Source: Clitopilus passeckerianus
Taxonomy: Eukaryota > Basidiomycota > Agaricomycetes > Agaricales > Entolomataceae
Reading direction: 5' to 3'
Length of the DNA stretch: 64,000 bases
Assembly (NCBI GenBank): GCA_944990035.1
Contig: CALYLX010000145.1
Span: 1,160,083-1,224,082 of the forward strand
In this document: piece by piece, positions 11,882 through 25,074 of the stretch
Layout: each line of letters begins with the position of its first letter
Position numbering within the stretch: the stretch's first letter is position 1
Made by a program: the position numbers and the translations under genes
Notes under the pieces: model-generated
Database searches by the model: none
Told to the model about the DNA's origin: nothing
The model's input: only the letters and a program-made list of their open reading frames with translations

Positions 11882-14800
11882 AAGTCCTATGTCCTCCAGG
11901 CGCATCAATCAAGAAGAACCACCGCCCCTCTTCTTCGCGTCCACTTCCAGTTCCTGGTCACCTATTTTCTACAAAATCGGAGTCTCCAGCAATCAACCAG
12001 AAATACTATCTTCCACAAGGTTATCTTCCCCTTCCTCCTGTTCTCCAAACCCAGGCAGCACACAGCTGAGGCCGTGTGGACCATAATCGTTTCCAGCCCT
12101 CAAGGCAATGCCTTACATGAATGGCTCACGGGCTGCTCCCAAATTATCAAGAGGGAAGGAGATCAAGTGCAAGTTGGAGGCACCGACAAGATGGCAGAAG
12201 TGAATTTTGCCATCGCCACCTCTATCGCCCGTAAGTTAACACGAGATGCATACTCTTTCCCTGCCTAAATCCATGCCCAGGCAACATACTCAAGTCTAAT
12301 CAATACCCGGACCACTTCAATGACCTCATTTCCAAACTTGAAGACTGCGATTCTAGCGTGCGAGCGCTCGCTTATCTTGTTGGCCGTTCCCTTCTTCTTC
12401 AATTGTCTGGGGAGCATCAAATCGAGGCTGCACGGCAAATGCTCAGAACGCTTTCCCTCGAAGATTTGACCGAGCTTGGAGACCTGGAACAGAATGACAG
12501 TGACGATGTAAGTACGTTCCCCTCGCATGAGTCAATAACTCACGAGAGAACCCCTTCGTGAATAGATTATTACTGAGCCAGCACTGGGCAAGCTGGTTAT
12601 CACCAAACCAAGTAGTCGATCTACCTCACGTTGGTTGCAGGTCTCACTGATCGCTGCGACTTTGAGCATTCCCCGGCCTGAAAATGCACCTCTTAACTGG
12701 TTCGAGCAACCAACGGTAAGTTCTCCTAATTAAATTGTCTCTCCGTCGAACTCACTTTTTCAGGATGTGGTTCCAGCTAGTCGGGGATTCGCCTACGTTG
12801 AACTTCTTCGAACAATCTACAGAGCCGCAAATATGCTGAATTCAGCACCCACCCTCATCGTCTCAATCCTCTCCACTCTTTTGAGACCTTGAAGACCGAC
12901 GTCCTGGCTTTCTTGGCAGCAATATGGACGAACTCGTCGGCCCTTTCGCAATCAGAGATCACAGATCTGCGGACAATTGCTCTCCACCATGGTGCTGCCT
13001 TCCTCCATGCCCACGTTCTTGAAGGAGACGACACGGATTTCCAAACCATCCTGCCGGGTCTCTTGGTCCCTCTTCAGAGTTCGGACGCCGAGCAACGTCG
13101 TATCGCCATGGCTTGCATCTCACACTTACACCAACTCGCCTCGCGCAAGTTCAAGAGAATCTATGGGTTTGATACAATCTACGGAACCAAAACTGGTAAG
13201 AATTTAGGCGAGAGGCATCACCGCTGGTTCTGATTATTCACCTATTGTTAGCTCAGGTGCAGTACCTTGATCAACGAGACTTTGGGAAATACGTCGGCCA
13301 GCTGGTTGAACACCAGGAGCATTTCTTGCAAGATTCAAGTTATCTTACCGTTCTTCATCAACAACGCCTACAGATCAACAAAACGCAGAAAAAGCGCGAC
13401 AACGAGTTGGTACTCTTCGCTTCGCAGTTTTCCTTGCGAGTTCATGTTTTTTGGTTTACAGATACAGGCATCGGATCCTCTGTTTCCTCTCGTCACATGT
13501 GGCTGCCTTTGCTACCTCTTCTGCCCAATTGGCGCTCCTCCGAAGTTTGAAATCAGTTTCGGATGGAGCAAAGATGTTATCACTTGCCCCACTAATCACT
13601 TGTTCCTTTTCTCGACCTGCCTTCAACGTTCATATGCAGGAACCCGAAAAGAGGGAGCTTCTGATTGCGTTGGCTGCTTCGTTTGATATCTCAGTCGCCC
13701 AAGACCTCAATGATGAAGCTCAGACCAGCTGGTCTATCTTTCTATCGGTAGTTTGTTGCTCCCTAACAGGTCGTTCTTCTTTTCTTCTGGCCAGTTCATT
13801 ATGCTGATTCCCCGTCAAAACAGACTCTGCTCTCTTTGACGTGACTGCACGATCCCTCAAAGCAGGATTATTCGCGGCTCTCAATGTTGATCGCCGGGTG
13901 CTCCTGCTCAACACGATCCTTGATGAAAGCATGGAGAACGCAGGGAACGTAAGTCGTCCGCTATTCACTCTTACAATCAACTAAAGTGAGCACCCAGTAC
14001 GTATGCAAGCAACTGCTTGGCTGGCTTCTCGAAGATGTTTCCATGATGTGTCACATGATTGAACTCTATCAGTCAGCTGCCGTTGGAGAGTCTCCCCGCT
14101 CAGCAAAGCGCGTAAAAACAACGGGGTAAGGTGGCTCCGTTGAAAAGAGAATGTACTTCTAATCCTTAAACAGGTCTACAAAGGATGATTCTCTTCTGCG
14201 GCTGACCCTGCTCGCGGAGGTCCTCGCAGCAAAACCTTTGCCAGGCTCCCTAGATCTTGTTTCCCAATTATTAGATGCGATGAATGCAATCTTGCATTCA
14301 TCCGTCACTCAAGCGGATTCAGATTACATCGAACAGCTTCTCATGGCTGCCATTGAGGAGAGCTCAGGAAACATCACGGTGAGAATTTTGCGGTCCTTGT
14401 TAGACCCCCAAGTGTTCATAGAGACAATCAAGGAGATACCGAATTTATCGCCTAGCAATGTCAGATTGGACGTGTTAGTCGAGCTACTCAGAGGTAGGCA
14501 TTCTGGTAATCATTTAAATATTCCCCTGACGAAGACTTGCATACAGTGGCAGAAAATCCCCAAACGTTTCATCAAGCACTCCTACTCATAGCCAATTTGA
14601 CACGATTGGCGCCTGACTCGGTGTTATGCAACGTTATGCCTATCTTCACTTTCATGGGATCAAACGTGTTCCATAGAGATGACACCTACAGCTTTAAGGT
14701 TGTGCAGCAGGCGAGTGATTCGATTTCTCGGGTTCCAGACCATTCCTAATTTTAGTTTAGACGATTGATAATATTGTGCCAGTCATGGTCTCTTCTCTTC

Positions 14801-17544
14801 GGGAAACGAACTCTCCGGGCTTGGAACTTTTCAGGGCTTCAAAGCCTTTCATTCGAACCTTTTCGGATGCTTCTCATCACATCCCTCGCCATCGCAGACT
14901 AGGGTATGTCATTTAAACACCGTGGAAGCGGCTACTCACAGTTTTTCAGATTCTTCTCTCACTTGTTGGACGTACTGGGTGTCGATTTCTTGGCCCCGCT
15001 TTGCATGCTTCTGCTAGAAAGGGTGGCAAACCGGATCGCCCGCCAAGCAAATGAAGATGTTGTTTCCTTGCTACAACTCCCTCAATCATTAATGGAGAAC
15101 CAGACACATGTGGTCCAAACACAGGTCAATCAGCTCTTACTGATCGGAGGAATATCAGCTCAAAGGCTCCTAGGCGCTCACAGATATACTACGCGAAGCA
15201 CAACGACTTGTCAACCGTTTAATCAATCCTGAGGCCGCCTCGCCAGTCCTTCTGGACACAACGTAAGAAAGACCCTCGAAATGCAAAGTTATTGGCTGAC
15301 CTGCCTTCAGAGATGATGACCCGGATGCGGTCCTCGTTGGCTTGTGGAGACGCACCAAGACTTTGCTCATCTTTGTTGGATACGCCACGAAGAGCTTCGC
15401 GACGTCCTCTGCAACTGGCGAAACGACCCAACTGATCTCCAGTCTTATTCCACTCACACAAAGTCCCGTTTCTGGGCCTATCCAAGACAAGCTGGATGAC
15501 CTCGCGTTAACAGCTCAAACCTCTTTGCAACGGATTCTTGAATCACTGCGGGCTTCTGACTTCATCTCTGCAGCCCTATCAACTTTACACTCTGAGAATT
15601 CACAGGTGTGTTTGAAAGATTGATCTCACCGTGGTTTGCGATGAACCATCTCTCCAGGTCTACACCAGCGGACTTGCTCTGCTTGGTAACAGGCTTCCAG
15701 AGATTTCAGCATCAACACGTCAAGGGTTGTCATCTACAATGGTTGAGATCATCGCTACCATCCAGACGCTTATGGCAAACGACCCCACTCCTGAACTGAT
15801 GGGCTCAGCGTTCGGCGCTCTGTACGCAATTGCAACGACACTGTCAACAGGCGAAGAATCTGCAATGTCAGGGACAATTCAACGAATCTTGAAGGCAATC
15901 AAGCGCGGTGAATGCATCGCGTCGGCGCTCAAAGTCCTAGCTTCTCTTCCGTTCGTTTGCCTACATCTGTCCCTTCAGTTTGGCTGACATTTGTATTCGT
16001 CAATAGGTCAAAGCTTGGTCCCCGAATCATTCCATACTATCGCGAGATCGTCGATCAATGCATGATCCTTATTCGAGAGGGGAACCTGGTTGGTTTTCTA
16101 CCTTCTCCTCCCTGCAATTATTGAACGCTGTTCCCAGATGTTGTGGAAGACGCTTGTGCCACAATTCGCGGCCTTCTTGTATCCATTCCAACTTTCTGGG
16201 GGCTGCGGAGGTCATCAAGACCGTCTCGCTTGTTGTAAACTCTCCTGAAAATAGAAGTAAAAGCCTCAATACTCAGCTTACCAAAGCGGTCGTCAAACAC
16301 ATACCCGCTACGGTTGTTTTGCCAGCTCTAGTGCAGGTTTGGGAGCAACCGTGGCTGAATACCTCTGTGAGTTTTGGCTTTGTGCTGTGTCATAGACCCT
16401 CATATTTTTAATTAAAGCCGCAACGCACTGTATACATGGAAATTCTCCAAAAACCCTCCGAAATGCATCACGACCAGTCGTCCTGGAGCAACTCAAGCCC
16501 ACTTTCAAGGTGCTTTTAAGCTCGTTCGATTTCGCAGCCGAGGACAGATGCTTGGTGAGTGTCAACATTGAACCTCCAAATTAGAAGGGTTGACACGATG
16601 AGAGCAGGCAGAGATACAAACGATTTCAGCCTTCCGGGAGTTGGTAGTAAAACTGAATGAGGCAGCCTTCAGATCTCTATTCCGCCGACTCTACGATTGG
16701 GCTTTCGCAAACGATGCTAGTATGCAGGTTTTTACCGTCAGGATCAAGTATCTGAAAGCTGATATCGAACTTATGTCTAGCTGCCATGCGGAAGAAAGTC
16801 GTATTCTGTCACCTCTACTCTTCTCTGCTCGAATATTTCAAGGTGAGAAGCATTGATTGATGTGTGCATCGCTGCTTGTTAATTTCAACACAGGGTTTGA
16901 TGACCCCATACTTGTCCATTGCCTTCGACTCTTTCCTGCTTGCGCTGGAGACATTGGACCATGGTATCTCTGGTTATGAGGAGTTCTGGTTGGGTATCCT
17001 ACAAACACTCACTCAAAGCCTGGCATTTGATGAATCAAGTGAGTGATTAAATCGCATCCCGATATTTGTTAATAAAGGGTTTCAAGCTTTCTGGAAGGAT
17101 GATAAGCTTAGGCGGCTTTCTGGACCACTTATCCAGCAAGTTGCGGTTTGTGCCCGTCTCAGGTCATCTGAGGCCAAATCGGCAATCCAGGATTGCCTCA
17201 GCGCAGTTGTTGAGGCCACTAGTGACGACACAATATTGAAAAATCTCAACCTTCACATACTAATGCATACACGTTCGGAGGAGGCCAGGATACGTCAAAC
17301 CGCACTAACATGTGCTGAATCGCTCTGGAGAAACCACGGGAATAAGTTATTGGGTAAGTTCCCACATCACCCGTCACAGAGCACCAATTGAAAATTATAC
17401 ACTACAGGGCTTGTGGCCGAGACGACTACTTTTATTGCGGAATGCAGTGAAGACGAGAATGATATGGTGGTGAAAGAGTCCTTCAGGTTGAAAGATGCAG
17501 TGGAGAACGCAGCCGGTAGCATAGATGGATTGTTAGATAGATAG
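11882..17544 (+). CDS. UTP10: UTP10/HEATR1, U3 snoRNP component, apparently 5'-truncated
   Basis: HEAT-repeat scaffold of the small-subunit processome, needed in the nucleolus for pre-rRNA transcription and early 18S processing. The reading frame is traceable from about 11882 (KSYVLQAHQSRRTTAPLLRV) through roughly 16 short introns to a stop at 17544, about 1,550 residues. Family signatures include IFPFLLFSKPRQHTAEAVW, NVMPIFTFMGSNVFHRDD (14640 region), LNEAAFRSLFRRLYDWAF (16650), FWKDDKLRRLSGPLIQQV and the C-terminal VAETTTFIAECSEDEND of the BP28 C-terminal region. Basidiomycete homologues are usually near 1,800-2,100 residues, so the N-terminal part is missing and I cannot place a start codon. 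One base appears missing in TTTT at 12879-12882. One intron (14711-14760) has a GC donor. Confidence 0.88.
14711..14760 (+). other. GC-AG intron in UTP10
   Basis: The exon ending in codons for KVVQQ is followed by GCGAGT and the intron ends in TTTAG. The next exon begins with codons for TIDNIVPVMV in phase 0. Using the nearby GT at 14715 instead would put a stop codon in frame, so the GC donor is required for the conserved protein. Confidence 0.75.
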
Positions 17545-17592
17545 CAAGGGTAACCTATAAAATTAATGCAAGATGGGTATAATATCCAGACA

Positions 17593-20500
17593 TTATTGAT
17601 CCTCAGCAATCTGGAGCCGTTGCTCGATTGCCATGCACTGAGAAAGTATTTGTATAACCACGGCACGCCCGCATGCATTGTTAATGAATGAAGTCTGCAG
17701 GGCAGAATTAGCTTAGTGCGATGGCTAAAAGGGAGTCGAATCACCTTTCTGAGATCCTTCGGTTTCGGGCGAGACGACGGTGGGAGAGAGCACTGGCGGA
17801 GGAAGTCGTGAAAGCCTGGTGAAAGAGTTCTGACTGCCGTAGAGCGGGCCAACGGTCGGACACCTGCTGGGTCTCAGCGAAAGGTGGTTCTGCTTCTGCC
17901 ATTTCCCACACTGTGGCGCCAAGAGACCAAACGTCTACTTGCAAGGCGTCATAAGGGGGCTGTTTATGGTGGGAGAGGTCAGTTTGAATTACGGTTCCTG
18001 CAGAATCAGATCACCTTCGGATCTCAGGGGCCTTAAGAGAACAGACATGTTAGCTCGGGCCAACACAAGCGATAGGCGACCAACGCACTTGCCAGTATAC
18101 AACACCAACGGAGTCGGAACACATCGAGGACTCAGCTGGAACTCGTATAGCAGTAGAGAAGTCGGCTTGAGGGCCGCGATTAGCTAGACGTTAACCATTC
18201 AACCATTTTGACTGACCTAATTTCAGGAGTCCCTCGTTGTTGAGTAGCAAATTATCAGAGCGGACATCTCGGTGTGCGATTTGATGTTGCTGGAGGAAGT
18301 CCAATGCAAGCAAGATCTGATGTTCATTGGAGTCAGGGGTGGGCCGAAATCAAGATCGTAGTTGAACTCACATCGCTAGCAAACCTCGCGAAAAGCCTGT
18401 CTTGCTGGAGCATGAGGCCATGAGGAACTAAGGCAATGACGTCCGCAAGACTCCTTTCCATTAGTTCCATCCGTATCCATAATGTATCCTCAACCAAATC
18501 CACATAGACCGCATCCATAGCTAGAATATGGTCGTGTGACATCCCTTTCATCAGAGATAATTCTCTTTGAAGGTCTGTCAGCTTTGGAGATCCGGTGGGT
18601 AGAATGGCGACACTCTTAATGGCGACGAAGCTACTCGCACCAGTGGCGAGGTTACTCTGGTCGCGAGCTTTCACGAAAGCAGAGAGTTTGAGCTTATGTC
18701 GGTTATCCGCTGCAAGTCGGGCAGCGAAAACAGAACCGCTCTCTCCCTCCGCGATTTCCTGCAGCTCCAAATAGTGGTTGCGAGGATCCACGGCTTCATC
18801 AATGAATTCTTCCAGAGGTGCGACAACAGAAGACAACCATCCTGGGTACCGCTGAAATGGAGTCTTCGGAGTCGTGCCGGAAGCCATAGGCGTAGGCAAG
18901 CCAGCCGAAGGAATGTCGCTAATGACAATCCTAGGCTTGGAGCCGTCCAGTAAATCCTCTTCTTCCTCGTCAAATGTATCTTCAGTGGGTATTCTAATTT
19001 TTGGCCGTCCAGCTTTCTCTGAGTAGGATGGACTTGGTGGGAAGATGAGCTTGCCAGGATCTGGTGAGGGTGTTGAATCATAGTAATAAGTTAATGGTGA
19101 TTCAAGACCACCATCAGTCATCGGAGTCTGCTGTTCATAAGATGTTGGACTTGATGACCCGGTCCCGGAGGTTGAACCTTCCTCGCTTCCGAAGTGAGAG
19201 CTCAGGGGAGAAGGCGGATGTCTCGACGCATCTTGGACATGTATAGCAGGAGGAGTTGGTCGTGGAGGCTGCTCGGTTTTAGGTGAACTCGTTAACACGA
19301 CCGGTGCCGCTCTTCGTATGATGGATACGCTCCGTACAATTGTCGCAGGCTCTGCTATCACCGTCGAAGTACTGCTCCTGCTTGAATCCCTATTCGATGG
19401 CCGTCCGCCACTTGCCCTGAGTAAACCTTCACCGTCATCAAGATCCGGCTCTTGATCGTCTGGCCGGGTATTGGAAATAGTTGGTCTCCCTTTCTTGGGA
19501 CTAAGGGGTAGGGTGGGAGATGATGTTTCACTGAGTGCGGCGCTCAGTGGTGGTTCCTGACCGGAGGCATGAACCACGTTGTGCATCGACTTGAATAGAG
19601 GGGAGACGCCAGTGGGAAGAGGGAAGGGAGAATGGAGGACGGTCGAGTAGTCGGTTCGTCATCCCAGCTCGTGGCTTCGGGGTCGTAACGCGCAGTAGAC
19701 GCGGGTTCCACCCATGAAGAACCAAGAGCGTCCTCGTCTGCCTCTAAGTCGAGCGTCAAGGGGTGTAGACCAGGTAGAGTGGCAGGAGGGGAAGCCTTCT
19801 TTTGAATCGCCTGACTTTCCATTCGCTCATAGTAGACTTGATTTGTGACTGCAGGTGGGCTTTGATTGGTCTTCTTCGATCCGAACGAAAGCTTCGACTC
19901 TTGTGCCGTAGAAAAGGTCGACGTATTCGGCGTGGAATCGTCTGCGGTCGAAATGCCTGACAATAAAGCCTCACCCCATGAAGATAGGTCTGACGAATCT
20001 TCGTGCTTCGTGAGTGAGAGTCTCGGAGGCAGTGCGGTCAATGGTTTCTGACGACTATCCGATGAAGAGCGTGAAAGTTGATGAGGGGAATTACCGAGCT
20101 CCAGCTCCGAACCCTCAAACGAAGATTCTGGTGTCTGGGATGTTAATTTTGAGAGTTGATGTGTTAATCCCAATCTCGGGGCGGCACCTGACTGTGCTGA
20201 TGGCTGCAAATTATTTGCACCTGGAGAAGCCATATATCTCTCACCAAGGGGAGATACTATGGACAGGCCATTTGGAGTGGGAGGGGTTGGCCGCGAGGGT
20301 GGGGCCGGTTTGGAGGGACCACTCGAAGGTAGCGTATCTGATGGGCCAGAAGGATGTGGTCCTTCATGAATGTCGAGCACCGGGAACTTTGAATCCATGG
20401 GGTCAGTGTCGAGGAACGAGGTTGGAGCACGATTGGCACTGCCTCGCTCTACAGAAAGCTGGCGTTGAGGAGCCGACCTCGTCAAATGGAAGTTTTCTGA

Positions 20501-21303
20501 GGAAGTCAAAGAAGATTTCGATTGCTGGCGTGGAAGCGAGGTTGTCCGTGGGACGGGGTTCATGATTACTGGGGTATCTGATGGAGGCGATACGGGTCGT
20601 ATGCTACTTGCATATTGTGAGGTAGGGGAGCGTGCTGCTGCCCTGCGATGCTGCATGTTCTCTATCTCCTCCTGAGAGAACCCAGCTTGGGATAGTGAGG
20701 ATACCCAGGAAGGGGGTAGACCCACGAGACTGTAAACCAGTCAATAAAGTGAGATTCTTGTAAGTTAAGTAGCTTACCCCTCGTTAACGTGTATATTGTG
20801 CTGGTTGGGTATTAGTATAGGAATAAGCGAAAACATATCTTGGAGCATACCTGGAAGTTCCAGGGCATTGATATACCTCCATCTTCAGTAGGTAAGGGTG
20901 GTACCTCTTCGGAGGTTGGGCTCTTCGTCTGTGATTTCTGACGTTTTGGGAATCTGAAGAAACCAGATTTCTTTTCCTTGACTCCTTTATGAGAAGCGTC
21001 CGTTCTCGTAGTGGACTTGGAAGATGGTGCAGTAGAGACGAGCGACATCGTTGATTTGTTCATGTCCGGAAAGAGGCTGCGGGCCTGCTGGAACCCAGGC
21101 GTTACTGGAGTACTTGGTATGGAGAAAGAGTCAGGTGATAGCGATGCAAGCGACCTATTGCGAAGGTAATAGGCGTCCTTGGGAGGTAATGGTGGTGGTT
21201 TGGCCTCTTTCTCTTTGGACGCAAATTTGAATACTTTCAGGCTGGTAGAGAACCGGGAAGACTTCGGTGTCAGCTGAGTGGAAGAAGCGCTGCCGCTTGC
21301 CAT
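17593..21303 (-). CDS. STE20/PAK-like protein kinase with CRIB domain (PAKA type)
   Basis: Effector kinase of Cdc42/Rac GTPases controlling polarity and morphogenesis. The start is ATG at 21303 (MASGSASSTQLTPKS). The CRIB motif ISMPWNFQ-HNIHVNEG-LVGLPPSW is split over three exons, the middle one only 23 nt (20778-20800). A long Ser/Pro-rich linker follows. The kinase domain shows GESGSVFAAR, VAIKSV (Lys), QRELSLM (Glu), HRDVRSDN, DFSTA in place of DFG, YWQAPE and DVWSLGATVWEMA. The C-terminus ends QRLQIAEDQ. Catalytic Lys and Asp residues are present, but HRDxK has Arg for Lys and DFG is DFS. Continuity requires one extra base at GGG 19614-19616, GGGGG 17955-17959 and AAA 17811-17813 (plus-strand positions). 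There is no PH domain, so it is Ste20/PAK-like rather than Cla4-like. Confidence 0.85.
20778..20800 (-). other. 23 nt microexon encoding part of the CRIB motif
   Basis: Between a 3' splice site (AACCAG) and a 5' splice site (GTAAGCT) lies a 23 nt exon coding HNIHVNEG. It joins ISMPWNFQ upstream and LVGLPPSW downstream in correct phase, rebuilding the conserved CRIB/PBD motif. Confidence 0.8.
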
Positions 21304-23499
21304 TCTAGTGTCAAGTCTAATTGTAGTCCGCCTTCATCAGGTGGGCCGAGCTTGCGAGCCTTCCAGATACTGCGACTTGCACGAAAAAAGGGCCAGGTAA
21401 CTTGTGCTTAGATGGGGCTAGTAGATGGTCAGCTATGAGCCATCCCAGACCAAAAACTCTACTTACTACTAGCGTCGAAGGCGAAAGCTTTGGACGTCGT
21501 CGTTGATGGCCTCGTCGCTGGTGGAGTCCACAACAATACGAGCCTGGATCAATGTTTGTCCTTGCTTGGCTATGGCCTCCTGCAGCTTAGAGCACGACTA
21601 GTGACAGCAACAACATTACGCATTGGCTGTAAACCGCACTTGCAGCAACTTTAAGAAAGAAAGTACGCAATAAACCCCCCAAGATTTACAAACCAATCTA
21701 TTTACGAGACGCCTATCACATTTACAAGGTAATACTTGACATTTTATGCCTAAGGTGACATTGATCAGCTAGCAACCGTTGTGCTCCACCATGTGAGCGT
21801 TTACGGTCAGAGGAGCTTCAAGAACTACAATTAGCACATGGACTGACGGTATGGCCTTGGCTGTGGGATTGGCTGAAATGTTGTGTTGGAGGTGTCCGTG
21901 ATGTGGTGGTCCTTTTCATGAGGATCTGCCGCGTCTTTTCAAGTTTGTTCTCAAGACGTTGTGAAAGCCATCCCCTGCCACATCCCCTTAGCCCATACTG
22001 CGTATTCTCCACAAAGAGGTGGCCTGTACACTCTCATGGCTCTCTCCTTTCATGCCTCCTCCAAGAAAATGAGACATATACGATTGTACGCGAGTAAAGA
22101 ATATTTATTCCCCCTCCCTTATCACGGAGCAAGGTTGGCATCTGTAGGGATCTATGGAAACGTATCGAAGGATAGTATGAAATGACCGAGTGTATTACGC
22201 ACGTCCCATTGCGTTTTGTTTTGCCCCATTGGAGGACATCGTTACCCACCACGGTGTGTGACCCTTTCGTCCTTCTCAGGAGTATTCCTCTAAGTAATTT
22301 GGGGGATTCTCAAACTCCCGCGAACGTTCCCCCCCCCCAGGGTTGCACCCGTCCGTCCTTGATCTGAAAGGAAATTCAAATGCCAGAAAAAATGTGCTGT
22401 CCTTCGTTAACCGACGGAGGTTTTTCAAGCTACAGTCACCTGAGCCGTCTCCGAGAGTTTGGCCAAGGTGTGTTCATGTTGTCCTTTGGGCGGTCCGAAA
22501 CGATTAGGGGCACATCTCCATGGTCTGACCCTCTGTCCGATGCCTATCGCCTGAGGAGCCTGGTGAACATGTCTCCCCCCTCAACCTCGATAAATTAGGG
22601 ACTCCCGCGGTGATCCCCTTATTCCTGTTATCATGGTTGATGTATATGGTATCGCAGTACCAACGTCACTCAGAACTGCCTCGGTGCTCACTCAGTCGAC
22701 GATCTACAAAGAGTATCCAGTGAAAGGCAAGTAAACGCGTCCAATTCCGGGCCATTTGCGGTATTCTTTGAACTCATGGTGTTCAGCAATAGATATTATT
22801 AAAACCACCGCGATAAAATTCCAAACTCAGGAAGGTCTTGGAGATACTAAATTGGGCTGACGCGTTCGAAGAGGATGGAATGGCATCGCGATAGAATGAC
22901 AATGGTGGTTGTGTTTTCTCCTTTGTTCGTCTCGACCCTCTGATTGGCGGGCTTTCAGATATTTCGTACAGTGGGGGGCCCGAATGGGGTATCCCGGATA
23001 TATCCAAAGCGGCTGCGTTCGAGCTCACCTCCCCGTAAACCATTTCAAATGAGTATGCTCGATACTCGCCAATTTTCGCTCCTTCGGGCCGGGAGGCTCG
23101 GCATTCGGAGCTTTAGAGATAAAGTCTACGCAAATTTTCTTTTCGTTGCTGGACATACAAGTCGACACCACTGCCGCGGCCTCCCTACAACCCCCGACCA
23201 CTTCCGAGTTTTGTATCTGAGGGAGAATATGAAATTCGGGGACATAAGAAAGGGAAAATGGCGGTTCAAATGAGTGATACTGTACGTATGTGTCAGTTGT
23301 ACTTAATCATGCCGATACAGCATTTCCCTGTGACGACCATTCGCGGAAAATCAAAATGACTAATTGAAGATTCGCATGTGCAAAGCTCCAAGCTACATTG
23401 CCCTGCAAACTTATCGCGAATCGGTGCGAACCTGTTAGTTTCCCTCCGAACGAATCTCGAGGGGAACAACAGAATACTTATGAAGCTTGAAATTGCAAT

Positions 23500-23520
23500 T
23501 TGATAAAGCCCGTTTATCAA
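23500..23520. repeat. Short perfect inverted repeat
   Basis: TTGATAAA, a 5 nt spacer (GCCCG), then TTTATCAA, forming a perfect 8 bp stem. It lies inside the gene-poor region with no gene on either side for over 1 kb. It could be chance or a fragment of a mobile element end. Confidence 0.4.
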
Positions 23521-25068
23521 GGGCTTCTCCGTCGCTCGGTTTTGATATCGCAGTGCCAGATCTCGAGAGGTATCGATGAGGGTTGCATGGTCGGAAAAGG
23601 CACGGTCGCAAAGTTGCGTGAACCAAGCACTTCCAGGTCCGAGCTGAGAGTTGCTACAATTAAATGGCAACTTCCGGGCGGAGGAGCAAAGCAAGATGTA
23701 CATCATATCCGGTCACAGAGGTTCAGAAACACGGCGAATATGCATGGCATACATACATGGTATGCATCTTAAGCTTCTGAGATCCACACGAGTGCTGAAA
23801 CCCAAATGCGTTCCGAAATCATGTACTCGAGGAGAAAAGAACAATGGAATGCTTGAGAATGGCGTCATTTTCTGGGGGTAAACCTTGTGATCCAGAACGA
23901 GGTTCGGCATGTGTTCAGGCTCGCGCAGGATGGAACGCCAATGAGCTTGAGGCGATCGTCACTACAGAGGAACTTCTGGTGCAGGCAGGCACTAGTAAGT
24001 GATCTGATTTCCCAAATCGATCATTATGCAGTACGACGTGGACGCAACACGGTCTTTAATTTTCTTTAGGATTCAATGGTTACGTAGCAAAGGTGGTTAA
24101 TGTCCGAGATTCGTTCGATGGACAGGGATTGATTCCTTCCAGATGCCCTAAGAGGCAGTCAGAACTTAACAGAGGTTCCGATAGAGAATTCATTTACGAC
24201 CAGGCGCTGCGTCTAGCTAACCTTTACCCACCAAAAAAGCAGCTTTCCTGATCAGAATTGTCACGTACGTTGTCCGAGCTAGAACCCCTGAAATGTAGGC
24301 CTCTAGTGAAAGAAGTTCCACGTTAACGAGGGTTCATCGCTATGAAAAATACCTAATTTGACGCTCCGAAGGCACAGGGACTTCCCTTTGGTGACTTTAC
24401 CTGCCTTTTTGTCCATATCCATGATGCCACGTTTGGTCCTCGAATGCTATTGCTACCGCTGCTAGATTTCTTGGAGAAGATAGCCGACCACAGAGGGAAC
24501 CCTGACGGTGATCGAGTCCAAAGGCGCAAACGATGCAGTGGCCGTGCACACCTGTCAGACTGAGGGAACTCCGCATTTGTTTGACACGCTCACTTCGCCG
24601 CTACCCAACGCTCGGCTGGCACGCGTATCGATAAAGCTTGCTGTGAAAGCCTACTATGACACCAGAAGGCCTCGCGTTATACCGCGCCTACTTGCTGGAT
24701 CCTTAAGGCCTCATTAATGCTCTTTCAAAGTCCTCCTGCATTGCGACCGACCTCGGGAGTCCCAAAGGTGGACGACGCGTACCCATTAGTCGAGAGCGAT
24801 CACCGTTTCTGTGTAGCCTTCCTATTTGAAATTCGGTTTCAGATTGCATGACGCTCAGAATCTGCGGGCCATTCACCGAACCTGTACTGGCATGATGATA
24901 TACATACAGCACACAATTACGGAACCATCGATACGTACCCTCTGGTCTCTGACGAGGATACGGCAAGACGCGTAGACGCCGCCTTTTTTCATATCCGCCT
25001 CCTTATGGGTACGGAATTGGTCAAATGTAGTCCCCGCTGATTTGACGGCTAGATTGTGAGACTGGGAA

Positions 25069-25074
25069 TATAAA
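25069..25074 (+). promoter_or_regulatory. TATA box before the Cys-rich orphan gene
   Basis: TATAAA lies 70 bp upstream of the ATG at 25144 and supports transcription of the small cysteine-rich gene. Confidence 0.45.

Noticed and set aside
18011..18013. In-frame TGA in the kinase domain of the PAK-like gene
   Set aside because: It is explained by a 59 nt intron (GTGATC donor, CTGAC branch, AAACAG acceptor) followed by a C-run one base short. With that repair APEIRS joins PPYDALQVDVWSLG, as expected for the family.
24619..24975. Several ACGCGT hexamers in the gene-poor region
   Set aside because: They are not near any supported S-phase gene. They show that the hexamer occurs often here by chance.
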